Origin: Puniceibacterium sp.
GTDB lineage: Bacteria; Pseudomonadota; Alphaproteobacteria; Rhodobacterales; Rhodobacteraceae
Direction of reading: 5' to 3'
Length of the DNA stretch: 33,427 nt
Assembly: GCA_024636635.1 (NCBI GenBank)
Contig: JAGXGV010000062.1
Span: 1-33,427, forward strand
Of this stretch, positions 25,437-32,925 are shown piece after piece. Numbering within the stretch: position 1 is the first letter of the stretch; each line of letters begins with the position of its first letter. The notes under the pieces were generated by a model, which saw only the letters and a program-made list of their open reading frames with translations, was not told the DNA's origin and did no database searches. Made by a program: the position numbers and the translations under genes.

Positions 25437-25736
25437 ATGAAGTTGATGATGCTGACCGCGCTGGCGGCCCTGACCGTGACGACGCAGGGGGCCTTGGCGC
25501 TGGGCCAGAAGGAATGTGCGGTGCAGGCGGGGCTGGTGATGCAGGTGGTCGCGGCCCGCAGCGCAGGCGCGGAGTCGGGGGCGGCGACGCAGTCCGTTCA
25601 GGCGACGCTGGACGATGCGACGCAACACTATGCCACCATCGTTCCGGCGGTGGTCGACTGGGTCTATGCCCTGCCGCAATCCCAGCTGGGTGACGAGGTC
25701 GGGAACAGCTGGACAGCGGCCTGCATGCAGCAGTGA
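25437..25736 (+). CDS. Small exported protein, two cysteines, unknown function
   Basis: 99 residues from the ATG at 25437. The N-terminus MKLMMLTALAALTVTTQGAL is a clear signal peptide with cleavage near residue 21-22. The mature ~78-residue protein is mostly helical in pattern and has two cysteines, one near each end (QKECAV and AACMQQ), which could form a disulfide closing the chain. Gln and Ala are frequent. No family is recognised. Codon use is like that of the neighbours. Nothing near it suggests a pathway. Confidence 0.65.
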   Translation: MKLMMLTALAALTVTTQGALALGQKECAVQAGLVMQVVAARSAGAESGAATQSVQATLDDATQHYATIVPAVVDWVYALPQSQLGDEVGNSWTAACMQQ

Positions 25737-25744
25737 CGCGTCTG

Positions 25745-25815
25745 CCCCGACTGCCAAGGGGGCGTGAGCCCCGACTGCCAAGGGGGCGTGAGCCCCGACT
25801 GCCAAGGGGCTGTGG
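25745..25815. repeat. 24-bp tandem repeat, about three copies
   Basis: Units start at 25745, 25769 and 25793. Each begins CCCCGACTGCCAAGGGG and ends GGCGTGAG; the third copy diverges at its end. It starts 9 bp after the stop of the small exported protein. Because 24 is a multiple of three, all forward frames stay open and give an artefactual repeated peptide (LPRGREPR). Confidence 0.85.
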
Positions 25816-26154
25816 CGGCGCTCTCTGGTCGTGGCTGGCGCGCAAATCGCGCCCAGCTCGGCTATGCCCGGGAAATTCCGCGGTCCTTGCAGGGGAGATG
25901 GGTGTTTCGAGACTCCGGTCGGTTCTTGTCAGGGGCTAATTGTATTGGTGGCGTGTCATGGCGAGGGCCGGAAGATTGCGCCCTTTCGCGCGGGTCCCTG
26001 AACCTGAAACCTACCGGGAACAAACCGCCGGGCGATGCAGTTGAGCATCAGACCGCTAGCGGCCGCGCGGATCACGGAAAATGTGTATGGACAGTGATCA
26101 AGCCACTCTGAGACAACGATAAAGACAGAAAAGTTTGACATCGGAGATTGCTGG
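25816..26154. other. Intergenic region upstream of the L,D-transpeptidase
   Basis: 339 bp without a supported gene. One possible EcfG-type promoter is present: GGAAC (26017-26021), 17 nt, then aGTT (26039-26042), 113 bp upstream of the transpeptidase start. It has the same spacing and -10 as the predicted nepR promoter but is a weaker match than the two perfect sites elsewhere. Confidence 0.35.
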
Positions 26155-27771
26155 ATGACGTTTCAACTGCCCCTTAGCGCACGTCGCGCCCTGTGCGTCA
26201 GCCTGATCGCCGCTTCTGTGCTTGTGGCGGTGCCGCAGTCCGGACAGGCGCAGGTCACCGCCTTCAAGCAGGCCGTGGCAGAGCAGGCCGCGCAGGACGA
26301 CCGCATCGCAGCCTTCTATCGCCAACGCAATTTCGAACCGATCTGGACCAGCGGGTCCGCCGGGGATCTGGCGCGGCGCGAGGCTTTTCTAGAGGCGCTG
26401 ACCATGGCCGAGGCGCATGGCCTTCCGGCATTGCGTTACGATGCGGACGGGCTTGTCGCACTGATGCGCGAGGCGCGCACGGCGCGTGCACGGGGCGAAG
26501 TCGAGGTGGCGCTGAGCCGGGCCTTCATCGATTATGCACATGACATCCAGACCGGGATCCTGACGCCGGGCAAGGTCGTGTCGGCCATCAAGCGCGAAGT
26601 GCCCCTGCGCGACCCCGCCGTGACGCTTGCCGCGCTGGGAAAAGGTGATCCGCGGGCGACCATCCGCGCGCTGGCACCGGATTCGCAGGAATATGCCCGG
26701 CTGTTAAAGGAAAAGATGACCCTTGAACGCAAGCTGGTACAGGGCGGCTGGGGGCCGGTCGTAAGTGCCGACATGCTTGAGCCGGGCCAAAGCGGCGCAC
26801 CCGTTGTTGCCTTGCGCAACCGGCTGATCGCCATGGGCTACATGGATCGCAGTTCTGCCGCAACCTACGGGTCCGACGTACAGGCGGCAGTAATGCAGTT
26901 TCAGCTCGATCACGGCTTGCAGGCGGATGGCGTTGCCGGGGCGGAAACGCTGCGGGCGGTCAACGTCGGGGTGAGGGAGCGGCTGCAATCCATCCTTGTC
27001 GCGATGGAGCGTGAACGCTGGATGAACCTTCCCGACGGTCTGGGTAAACGCCACATCATTGTCAACCTTACTGAATTCACTGCCCGCATCGTCGACAACG
27101 GCAAGGTCACCTTCGAGACACGGTCGGTTGTCGGGGCCACCCCGGCAGACCGCGAGACGCCGGAATTTTCGGATGTGATGGACCATATGGTCGTGAACCC
27201 GAGCTGGTATGTGCCGCGTTCTATCGTGGTCAACGAATACCTGCCGATGCTGCGCCGCAATCCGGGCGCCGTGGGACATATCGAAATCACAGACAGCCGC
27301 GGGCGCCGGGTGAACCGGGGCAACGGTTTCAGCCAGTATTCGGCCTCAAGCTTTCCCTTTGCGATGCGCCAGCCGCCGGGGCCGCGCAACGCGCTGGGGC
27401 AGGTGAAGTTCATGTTCCCGAACAAGTACAACATCTACCTGCACGACACGCCGTCCAAGGATCTGTTCAATCGCGAGGTGCGTGCCTTCAGCCATGGCTG
27501 CATCCGTCTGGCCGACCCCAAGGATTTCGCTTATACGCTTCTGGCACCACAGAGCGGCGATCCCGAAGGGTTGTTCCAGTCGCGGTTGCGCAGCGGTGCG
27601 GAATCGCGGATCAATCTTGAAACGCCCGTGCCGGTCCACCTGATCTACCGGACCGCCTTTACCGCGGCGAAGGGTAAGACGAATTACCGGAACGACATCT
27701 ACGGGCGGGATGCCCGCATCTGGTCGGCCCTGAGCAATGCAGGGGTGGTCCTGCCTGCGCAAGGAAGCTAG
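26155..27771 (+). CDS. L,D-transpeptidase (YkuD domain, YcbB/LdtD-like)
   Basis: 538 residues. Signal peptide ~1-32 (ALCVSLIAASVLVAVPQSGQ). An N-terminal helical domain (~35-200) precedes a peptidoglycan-binding repeat at about 208-270 (SGAPVVALRNRLIAMGYMDR, VMQFQLDHGLQADGVAGAET). The YkuD catalytic domain runs from about 297 to 460, with IYLHDTP (His430) and the active-site motif SHGCIRL (446-452; Cys449, His447). It forms 3-3 peptidoglycan crosslinks or attaches proteins to peptidoglycan in the periplasm. The domain order is that of the YcbB class. It is followed 30 bp later by lpxD, so envelope genes are grouped. Confidence 0.92.
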   Translation: MTFQLPLSARRALCVSLIAASVLVAVPQSGQAQVTAFKQAVAEQAAQDDRIAAFYRQRNFEPIWTSGSAGDLARREAFLEALTMAEAHGLPALRYDADGLVALMREARTARARGEVEVALSRAFIDYAHDIQTGILTPGKVVSAIKREVPLRDPAVTLAALGKGDPRATIRALAPDSQEYARLLKEKMTLERKLVQGGWGPVVSADMLEPGQSGAPVVALRNRLIAMGYMDRSSAATYGSDVQAAVMQFQLDHGLQADGVAGAETLRAVNVGVRERLQSILVAMERERWMNLPDGLGKRHIIVNLTEFTARIVDNGKVTFETRSVVGATPADRETPEFSDVMDHMVVNPSWYVPRSIVVNEYLPMLRRNPGAVGHIEITDSRGRRVNRGNGFSQYSASSFPFAMRQPPGPRNALGQVKFMFPNKYNIYLHDTPSKDLFNREVRAFSHGCIRLADPKDFAYTLLAPQSGDPEGLFQSRLRSGAESRINLETPVPVHLIYRTAFTAAKGKTNYRNDIYGRDARIWSALSNAGVVLPAQGS

Positions 27772-27801
27772 AACCGGCCCGGTCAACCCCGGGAGAGCGA
27801 C

Positions 27802-28893
27802 ATGCGCCACAGCATTGCAGATATCGCCGCCGCGCTCGGCCTTGTGGCCGAGGGCGACATATCCCTGACGGTCGCGGGGATCGCCGAACCGGCCAGTGCC
27901 GGGCCGGACCAGCTGGCTCTTGCCATGCGTCCCGACTATGCCGATGCGCTTGGGCAGGGCCAGGCGCGGGCGGCGATGTTATGGGAGGGGGCCGATTGGC
28001 GCAGCTACGGGCTTGAAGCGGCGATCCTGTCGAAACGTCCGCGTTATGCGATGGCGAACCTGTCGGCGCTGATGGACCGCGGGCAGGGTTATGGCAGCGG
28101 TGTCCATCCGACTGCGCTGATCGATCCGGCTGCGGCTCTGGGCGAGGGGGTATCGGTCGGCCCTTACACCATCGTTGCGGCGGGCGTCAGGATCGGGGCC
28201 GGTTCGGTGATCGGGCCACAGTGCCACATCGGCTGGGATGTCGTTCTGGGCGACGGCGCCCAGCTGCACGCGGGGGTGCGGATCGGCGCACGGGTCCGCA
28301 TCGGCGCGCGTTTCATCGCCCAGCCGGGGGCGGTGATTGGCGCAGACGGCTTTTCCTTTGTCACGCCCGAGGTGTCGGGGGTCGAACGTGCCCGCGATTC
28401 CCTTGGCAGCACCGGGACTGAAACGGCGCAATCCTGGAGCCGCATCCACTCGCTTGGTGCCGTGGCCATCGGCGATGATGTTGAACTGGGCGCCAACAGC
28501 TGCATAGACCGCGGCAGCGTGCGCGACACCACCGTGGGGGACGGCTGCAAGTTCGACAACCTCGTGCAGATCGGACACAATGTGGTGATTGGACGGGATT
28601 GCCTGATCTGCGCCCAGGTCGGGGTGGCCGGGTCTACCGTGATCGGGGACAACGTCGTTCTGGGTGGCCAGACCGGAGTCAGCGACAATCTGCGCATCGG
28701 CAACAACGTGATCACCGGCGGTGGGACAAAGGTGCTGTCCAGCATTCCCGCCGGGCGGGTGATGCTGGGCTATCCGGCTGTCAGGATGGAGACACATATT
28801 GAGAGCTACAAGGCCCTGCGGCGGCTGCCGCGCCTGCTGCGGGACCTTGCGAAGACGCAAAAATCGGTTTCCAAGCCGGACGAGAGTGACTAA
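27802..28893 (+). CDS. lpxD: LpxD-type UDP-3-O-acylglucosamine N-acyltransferase
   Basis: 363 residues. A short N-terminal uridine-binding domain (~1-95) is followed by a left-handed beta-helix of hexapeptide repeats ([34 protein letters not shown]). The acyltransferase His lies in [11 protein letters not shown], and the family signature GADGFSF is present. A C-terminal helical extension ([20 protein letters not shown]) completes the LpxD layout. It transfers a 3-hydroxyacyl chain from ACP to the glucosamine amine in lipid A synthesis. It sits next to a dedicated-looking ACP and ketoacyl synthase instead of the usual bamA/fabZ/lpxA neighbours, so it may be a second copy. GGGAGAG precedes the start. 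Confidence 0.88.
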   Translation: MRHSIADIAAALGLVAEGDISLTVAGIAEPASAGPDQLALAMRPDYADALGQGQARAAMLWEGADWRSYGLEAAILSKRPRYAMANLSALMDRGQGYGSGVHPTALIDPAAALGEGVSVGPYTIVAAGVRIGAGSVIGPQCHIGWDVVLGDGAQLHAGVRIGARVRIGARFIAQPGAVIGADGFSFVTPEVSGVERARDSLGSTGTETAQSWSRIHSLGAVAIGDDVELGANSCIDRGSVRDTTVGDGCKFDNLVQIGHNVVIGRDCLICAQVGVAGSTVIGDNVVLGGQTGVSDNLRIGNNVITGGGTKVLSSIPAGRVMLGYPAVRMETHIESYKALRRLPRLLRDLAKTQKSVSKPDESD

Positions 28894-28929
28894 ATCAGCG
28901 CAGCTAGGCGCGACAGAGGGATCTGGGCC

Positions 28930-29190
28930 ATGGATGTCGAAACCAGAGTACGCAACATCATTGCCGAACAGGCGTTGCTGGACCCGGAAGAGGTCGGGAT
29001 GGACAGCACGCTGGAAAGTCTGGGTCTGGACAGCCTTGGGCTGGTCGAAAGCCTTTTCGCGATCGAAGAAGCCTTCGACATCAACATTCCGTTTAACGCC
29101 AACAATCCAGAAGACAGCGATTTTGATATTTCGTCGGTCGCAACCATCGTCATGGGCATCAGAAGGCTTTTGGTCGAGAAGGAGTCGTGA
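28930..29190 (+). CDS. Specialised acyl carrier protein
   Basis: 86 residues. The phosphopantetheine site is GLDSLGLVE (Ser35), within an acidic four-helix ACP pattern. It differs from housekeeping AcpP, whose site region typically reads DSLDTVE, and has an Asn/Asp-rich insertion NANNPEDSDFD after helix II. It lies 36 bp after lpxD and its stop overlaps the start of the ketoacyl synthase (GTGA, 29187-29190). This suggests a private carrier for one pathway, possibly a hydroxy or very long acyl chain for lipid A; that assignment is inference. Confidence 0.88.
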   Translation: MDVETRVRNIIAEQALLDPEEVGMDSTLESLGLDSLGLVESLFAIEEAFDINIPFNANNPEDSDFDISSVATIVMGIRRLLVEKES

Positions 29191-30395
29191 AGCGCGTTGT
29201 CATAACCGGGGCAGGCACGATCAATGCGCTGGGAAAGACCGTTCCCGAAACGCTGGAGGCCATGCGCGAAGGCCGGTGCGGGATCGCGGAACTGGAATTC
29301 CGCGACGTGGACCGCCTGACGATCAAGATTGGCGGGCAGGTCAAGGGGTTTGAACCTGACGCGATCTTCAACCGCCAGCAGCTGACCCTGTATGACCGCT
29401 TCACACAGTTCACGCTGATGGCGGCACACGAGGCGATCACCCAGTCGGGCCTGGTGTTCGGCGGGGAACTGGCCGCCACCACCGGTGTGGTGCTCGGCAC
29501 AGCCGGGGGCGGGGTCAGCACCTGGGACGACAATTACCGTTCGGTCTACGAGGATGGCAAGAACCGGGTGCATCCCTTTGTGGTGCCCAAGCTGATGAAC
29601 AACGCCGCCGCGAGCCATGTCTCGATGCAGTATAACCTCAAGGGGCCCAGCTTCACCGTCTCGACCGCCTGCGCCTCGTCCAACCACGCGATGGCGCAGG
29701 CCTTTGCGATGGTGCGGTCGGGCATGTCCAGGGCGATGGTGACGGGCGGATCGGAGTCGATGCTCTGTTTTGGCGGGGTGAAAGCCTGGGAGGGGCTGCG
29801 GGTGATGAGCCGGGACGCCTGCCGTCCGTTCTCGGCCAACCGCAATGGCATGGTTCAGGGAGAGGGCGCCGGCATCTTCGTCTTCGAGGAATACGAGCAT
29901 GCCCGCGCCCGCGGCGCTGAGATGATGGCGGAAGTGATCGGTTTTGCGATGACTTCGGATGCAGCGGACATCGTGATGCCGTCAAAGCAGGGCGCGGCGC
30001 GGGCAATTTCCGGGGCGCTGGCCGACGCGGGTCTGGGACGCGAGAGGATCGGTTACATCAACGCGCACGGAACTGGCACGGCAGCGAATGACAAGACGGA
30101 ATGTGCAGCCGTGGCGGATGTGTTCGGCACCCATGCCGACAAGCTGCTGATCTCCTCGACCAAGAGCATGCACGGTCATCTGATCGGCGGCACCGGGGCC
30201 GTCGAGCTTCTGGCATGTATCATGGCGCTGCGTGACGGTGTGATCGCCCCGACGATCGGCTATGAAGAGCCTGATCCGGAATGTGCGCTTGACGTGGTGC
30301 CGAACGAGGCGCGCGAGGTTGCGGTCGAGTACGCCCTGTCCAACGCCTTTGCCTTTGGCGGCCTGAATGCTGTCCTTGCCCTCAAGCGGGTCTGA
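29187..30395 (+). CDS. Beta-ketoacyl-ACP synthase (FabF/KAS II-like)
   Basis: 402 residues from a GTG coupled to the ACP stop. It is a thiolase-fold condensing enzyme with a Cys-His-His triad: Cys162 in VSTACASSNHA, His294 in INAHGTGTAANDKTE, and the His of GHLIGGTGA (~331). It condenses malonyl-ACP with an acyl-ACP during chain elongation. Coupling with the adjacent ACP implies they work together on one specialised acyl chain. It is the last gene of the group; repeated hairpins follow. Confidence 0.9.
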   Translation: MKRVVITGAGTINALGKTVPETLEAMREGRCGIAELEFRDVDRLTIKIGGQVKGFEPDAIFNRQQLTLYDRFTQFTLMAAHEAITQSGLVFGGELAATTGVVLGTAGGGVSTWDDNYRSVYEDGKNRVHPFVVPKLMNNAAASHVSMQYNLKGPSFTVSTACASSNHAMAQAFAMVRSGMSRAMVTGGSESMLCFGGVKAWEGLRVMSRDACRPFSANRNGMVQGEGAGIFVFEEYEHARARGAEMMAEVIGFAMTSDAADIVMPSKQGAARAISGALADAGLGRERIGYINAHGTGTAANDKTECAAVADVFGTHADKLLISSTKSMHGHLIGGTGAVELLACIMALRDGVIAPTIGYEEPDPECALDVVPNEAREVAVEYALSNAFAFGGLNAVLALKRV

Positions 30396-30427
30396 TGCCG
30401 GATCCAGGTGTTGTTTGCTCTGTCGGA

Positions 30428-30466
30428 GCGAGGGGCCAGCCCCTCGCGCTCCCCGGGATATTTGAG
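30428..30466 (+). repeat. REP-like palindromic element, copy 1
   Basis: A perfect stem GCGAGGGG (30428-30435) / CCCCTCGC (30440-30447) with a CCAG loop is followed by CTCCCCGGGATATTTGAG (30449-30466). The same layout occurs in reverse orientation at 30641-30679. It follows the ketoacyl synthase gene by 33 bp and may act as its terminator or mRNA 3'-end protector. Confidence 0.7.
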
Positions 30467-30527
30467 ACCCGGTGAACATGGGAAGAAAGACCTGTCCCTG
30501 ATACTGGTCCCCTGTCTTCGCCGGTCC

Positions 30528-30551
30528 GCCCCCTGCCTTTGGACAGGGGGC
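30528..30551. terminator. GC-rich hairpin
   Basis: GCCCCCTG (30528-30535) pairs with CAGGGGGC (30544-30551) across an 8-nt loop, between the two REP-like copies. CTTCT follows, so a weak terminator is possible on the plus strand. Confidence 0.45.
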
Positions 30552-30640
30552 TTCTCCGGGTGCGGTCATCGGCATCCCTGCCTGTACCGCAAGAGCAGCC
30601 TCACATGATTCTGGTTAAAGAATCCTTGCTTCTCTGGGCC

Positions 30641-30679
30641 TGAAATATCCTCGGGGGTGCGGGGGCAGACAGCCCCCGC
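30641..30679 (-). repeat. REP-like palindromic element, copy 2 (inverted)
   Basis: TGAAATATCCTCGGGGGTG leads into the stem GCGGGGGC (30659-30666) / GCCCCCGC (30672-30679). On the minus strand this gives stem, C-rich spacer, then GATATTTCA, matching copy 1. It lies just downstream of the mnmA stop, so each copy follows a convergent gene's 3' end. Confidence 0.7.
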
Positions 30680-30700
30680 TACAGTTGCCTCAAAATCCGG

Positions 30701-31861
30701 CTACATTGCGGTCCCAGACGGGTGGCCGCGCCAGATCCAGCCACCGCCCAATATACGCGTGCTGTCGGGGTCGTGAAATACACAAGCCTGTCCGGGAGAT
30801 ACACCCTCTTCCGGAGTAATGAGTTCGACCTCGGCCTCCGTGGGTGACACCGGGCGAAGGATTGCGTCGCGCGGCGGGCGTGTTGATCGCACCTTGACCG
30901 AAACATGCCTCTCGGCCTGGCTGTCGAAGGGGGTGTCGCCAAGCCAGTTTATCTCGCGCACCGGGACCACGCGGGTCGAAAGCAGTGCCTTGGGGCCGAC
31001 GACCACGCGCCGCGCGTTCACGTCCAGTTTGACCACATAGAGTGGGTCCACCAACCCACCTATCCCCAGACCGCGGCGCTGTCCCACGGTGTAGTGGATG
31101 ACCCCATTGTGCCTGCCAAGCACGTTACCCTCTGTATCGACTATCTCGCCGGGCTCCGCCGCGCCGGGACGCAGCTTCTTGATCACATCGGCGTAGTTGC
31201 CATCGGGAACGAAACAGATGTCCTGGCTGTCGGGTTTGTCTGCCACGCTGAGACCATATTTCGCCGCAAGCGCGCGGGTCTCTGCCTTCGATTCAAGGTG
31301 GCCCAAGGGAAAGCGCAGATAGTCCAGTTGGTCCGCCGTAGTGGAGAACAGGAAGTAGCTCTGGTCCCGGCTGGCATCTGCCGCCGAGTGCAGTTCGGCG
31401 CCTGTGGCGCCCATCTTGCGGCGGATGTAGTGGCCTGTGGCCATGCAATCCGCCTCAAGATCCTTCGCAGTCTGCATCAGATCCTTGAACTTGACGCGCT
31501 CGTTACATCGGATGCAGGGGACGGGTGTCGCGCCGGCAAGATAGCTTTCAGCGAATTCGTCGATCACGGCCTCGCGGAAAATATCCTCGTAATCAAGCAC
31601 GTAATGCGGAAAACCCATGGTCTCGGCTACGCGGCGGGCGTCATGGATGTCCAGCCCCGCGCAGCATGCGCCCTTCTTGGAGAGAGCCGCGCCATGGTCG
31701 TAGAGTTGCAGTGTCACGCCAACAACATCGTAACCTTCGTCTGCCAGTTGGGCGGCCACGACCGAACTGTCCACGCCGCCGGACATGGCGACGACGACGC
31801 GGGTTTGCGAAACCGGCTTGGGCAGGCCAAGCGAATTCAGCTTTGGCTGGTCTAGGGGCAT
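30701..31861 (-). CDS. mnmA: tRNA-specific 2-thiouridylase MnmA
   Basis: 386 residues. The PP-loop [15 protein letters not shown] (SGGVDSS at 27-33) binds ATP. Catalytic cysteines are expected at Cys116 or Cys119 ([14 protein letters not shown]) and in [17 protein letters not shown] and [13 protein letters not shown] are also diagnostic. It thiolates U34 of Lys, Glu and Gln tRNAs in the cytoplasm. AGGAGAG precedes the ATG at 31859-31861. It diverges from sciP. Confidence 0.96.
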   Translation of the reverse strand: MPLDQPKLNSLGLPKPVSQTRVVVAMSGGVDSSVVAAQLADEGYDVVGVTLQLYDHGAALSKKGACCAGLDIHDARRVAETMGFPHYVLDYEDIFREAVIDEFAESYLAGATPVPCIRCNERVKFKDLMQTAKDLEADCMATGHYIRRKMGATGAELHSAADASRDQSYFLFSTTADQLDYLRFPLGHLESKAETRALAAKYGLSVADKPDSQDICFVPDGNYADVIKKLRPGAAEPGEIVDTEGNVLGRHNGVIHYTVGQRRGLGIGGLVDPLYVVKLDVNARRVVVGPKALLSTRVVPVREINWLGDTPFDSQAERHVSVKVRSTRPPRDAILRPVSPTEAEVELITPEEGVSPGQACVFHDPDSTRILGGGWIWRGHPSGTAM

Positions 31862-31935
31862 GACACTCTCCTGATGATGGCGTGGAATATAGGAAAATCC
31901 GACGTATTCTCAAGGGGGCAGTTTCACCACCCATT

Positions 31936-31945
31936 AAACGCGTTT
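31936..31945. promoter_or_regulatory. Palindrome in the mnmA-sciP divergent region
   Basis: AAACGCGTTT is a perfect 10-bp palindrome, preceded by CCATTAA, 36 bp upstream of the sciP start. It is a possible regulatory site; no known regulator could be matched. Confidence 0.3.
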
Positions 31946-31980
31946 CCGTCAAATGAGGTCAGACCAAATGGGATTGCCAC

Positions 31981-32259
31981 ATGTACCTCAAGAAAATAAA
32001 CGGGCCGAGGGCCGTGACGCTGCCGGACGGTTCCGTAATGACACGCGCCGACCTGCCGCCGCCGGATACGAAGCGCTGGGTCGCATCGCGCAAGGCGACC
32101 GTGGTGCGTGCGGTCCTCTATGGTCTGCTAAGTCAGGAGCAGGCCCTGGATCGTTACAATTTGAGCGAGGAAGAGTTGCACGAATGGGTGCGTGCGGTGG
32201 CAACATTCGGCGAAAAAGCGTTGAAAGCAACGGCATTACAGAAGTACAGGCAACCCTAG
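31981..32259 (+). CDS. sciP: SciP (DUF1153), CtrA inhibitor
   Basis: 92 residues. The protein reads MYLKKINGPRAVTLPDGSVM, then RADLPPPDTKRWVASRKATV, with a helix-turn-helix (LLSQEQALDRYNLSEEELHEW); this matches the highly conserved alphaproteobacterial SciP/DUF1153 family. In Caulobacter, SciP binds CtrA and blocks activation of CtrA-dependent promoters. Here it directly precedes ctrA by 111 bp in the same orientation. Since ctrA is cut short downstream, SciP may have lost its normal partner, or binds a truncated form. The ATG at 31981 gives the family's standard N-terminus. Confidence 0.92.
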   Translation: MYLKKINGPRAVTLPDGSVMTRADLPPPDTKRWVASRKATVVRAVLYGLLSQEQALDRYNLSEEELHEWVRAVATFGEKALKATALQKYRQP

Positions 32260-32313
32260 GTTGCCGTTTAGCTTGATGCGGCAAAAACTTCCCGTCATGA
32301 TGGTAATCAAGCG

Positions 32314-32319
32314 TTAACC
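32314..32319 (+). promoter_or_regulatory. Possible CtrA half-site upstream of ctrA
   Basis: TTAACC (within GCGTTAACCTATTTTG) matches the core of the CtrA half-site TTAACCAT, 52 bp before the ctrA start. It could reflect autoregulation. The matching second half (TTAA-N7-TTAA) is absent, so this is tentative. Confidence 0.35.
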
Positions 32320-32370
32320 TATTTTGTCCAGTTTCGCTTATGTACTCAATTTAATGAACGGAGACAGCCT

Positions 32371-32925
32371 ATGCGAGTGCTGCTGGTTGAAGATGATCCG
32401 ACGACGTCCAAAAGCATCGAACTGATGCTCACCCACGCCAACTTGAATGTCTACGCTACCGATCTTGGGGAAGAAGGCATCGATCTGGCAAAGCTTTATG
32501 ACTACGATTTGATTCTTCTCGATTTGAATTTGCCGGATATCAACGGACATGAGGTTCTGCGCCAACTGCGGCTGGCCCGCATCGAGACGCCGATTTTGAT
32601 TCTCTCCGGCGCCGATGACACCGAGAACAAGATCAAGGGATTCGGTTTCGGGGCCGACGATTACCTGACGAAACCATTTCACCGTGATGAACTGATTGCG
32701 CGCATTCACGCCATCATCCGGCGTTCGAAAGGACATTCGCAGTCTATCATCAAGACCGGAAAGATCGTGGTCAACCTGGATGCAAAGACGGTCGAGGTGG
32801 CGGGGAATTCTGTGCATCTGACTGGCAAGGAATACCAGATGCTGGAGCTTCTGAGCCTGCGCAAGGGCACCACGCTGACCAAGGAGATGTTCCTCAACCA
32901 TCTGCAAAATTCCGTAAGTGTTTGA
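32371..32925 (+). pseudogene. ctrA: CtrA response regulator, truncated in the DNA-binding domain
   Basis: The 184-codon frame has a complete receiver domain (acidic pocket Glu7-Asp8-Asp9, phosphoacceptor Asp51, Lys101) and the start of the winged-helix domain: [20 protein letters not shown], then [11 protein letters not shown]. This is CtrA. Full-length CtrA has ~231-238 residues and continues after NHL with a Tyr-Gly-Gly segment and the recognition helix. Here the sequence changes at codon 179 (32905) to six unrelated residues (QNSVSV) and a stop. The recognition helix and wing are missing, so DNA binding should be lost, while phosphorylation and dimerisation may remain. A recombinase gene lies 74 bp downstream, pointing to insertion of an integrative element. 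GGAG precedes the start. Confidence 0.88.

Noticed and set aside
23538..25805. A 755-codon open frame on the minus strand
   Set aside because: It lies antisense to glutamate dehydrogenase and includes the 24-bp repeat as repeated peptide; no family features.
25733..25939. A 68-codon frame with repeated LPRGREPR units
   Set aside because: It is opened by a 24-bp repeat, starts at a GTG without a good ribosome-binding site, and its remainder has no protein-like pattern.
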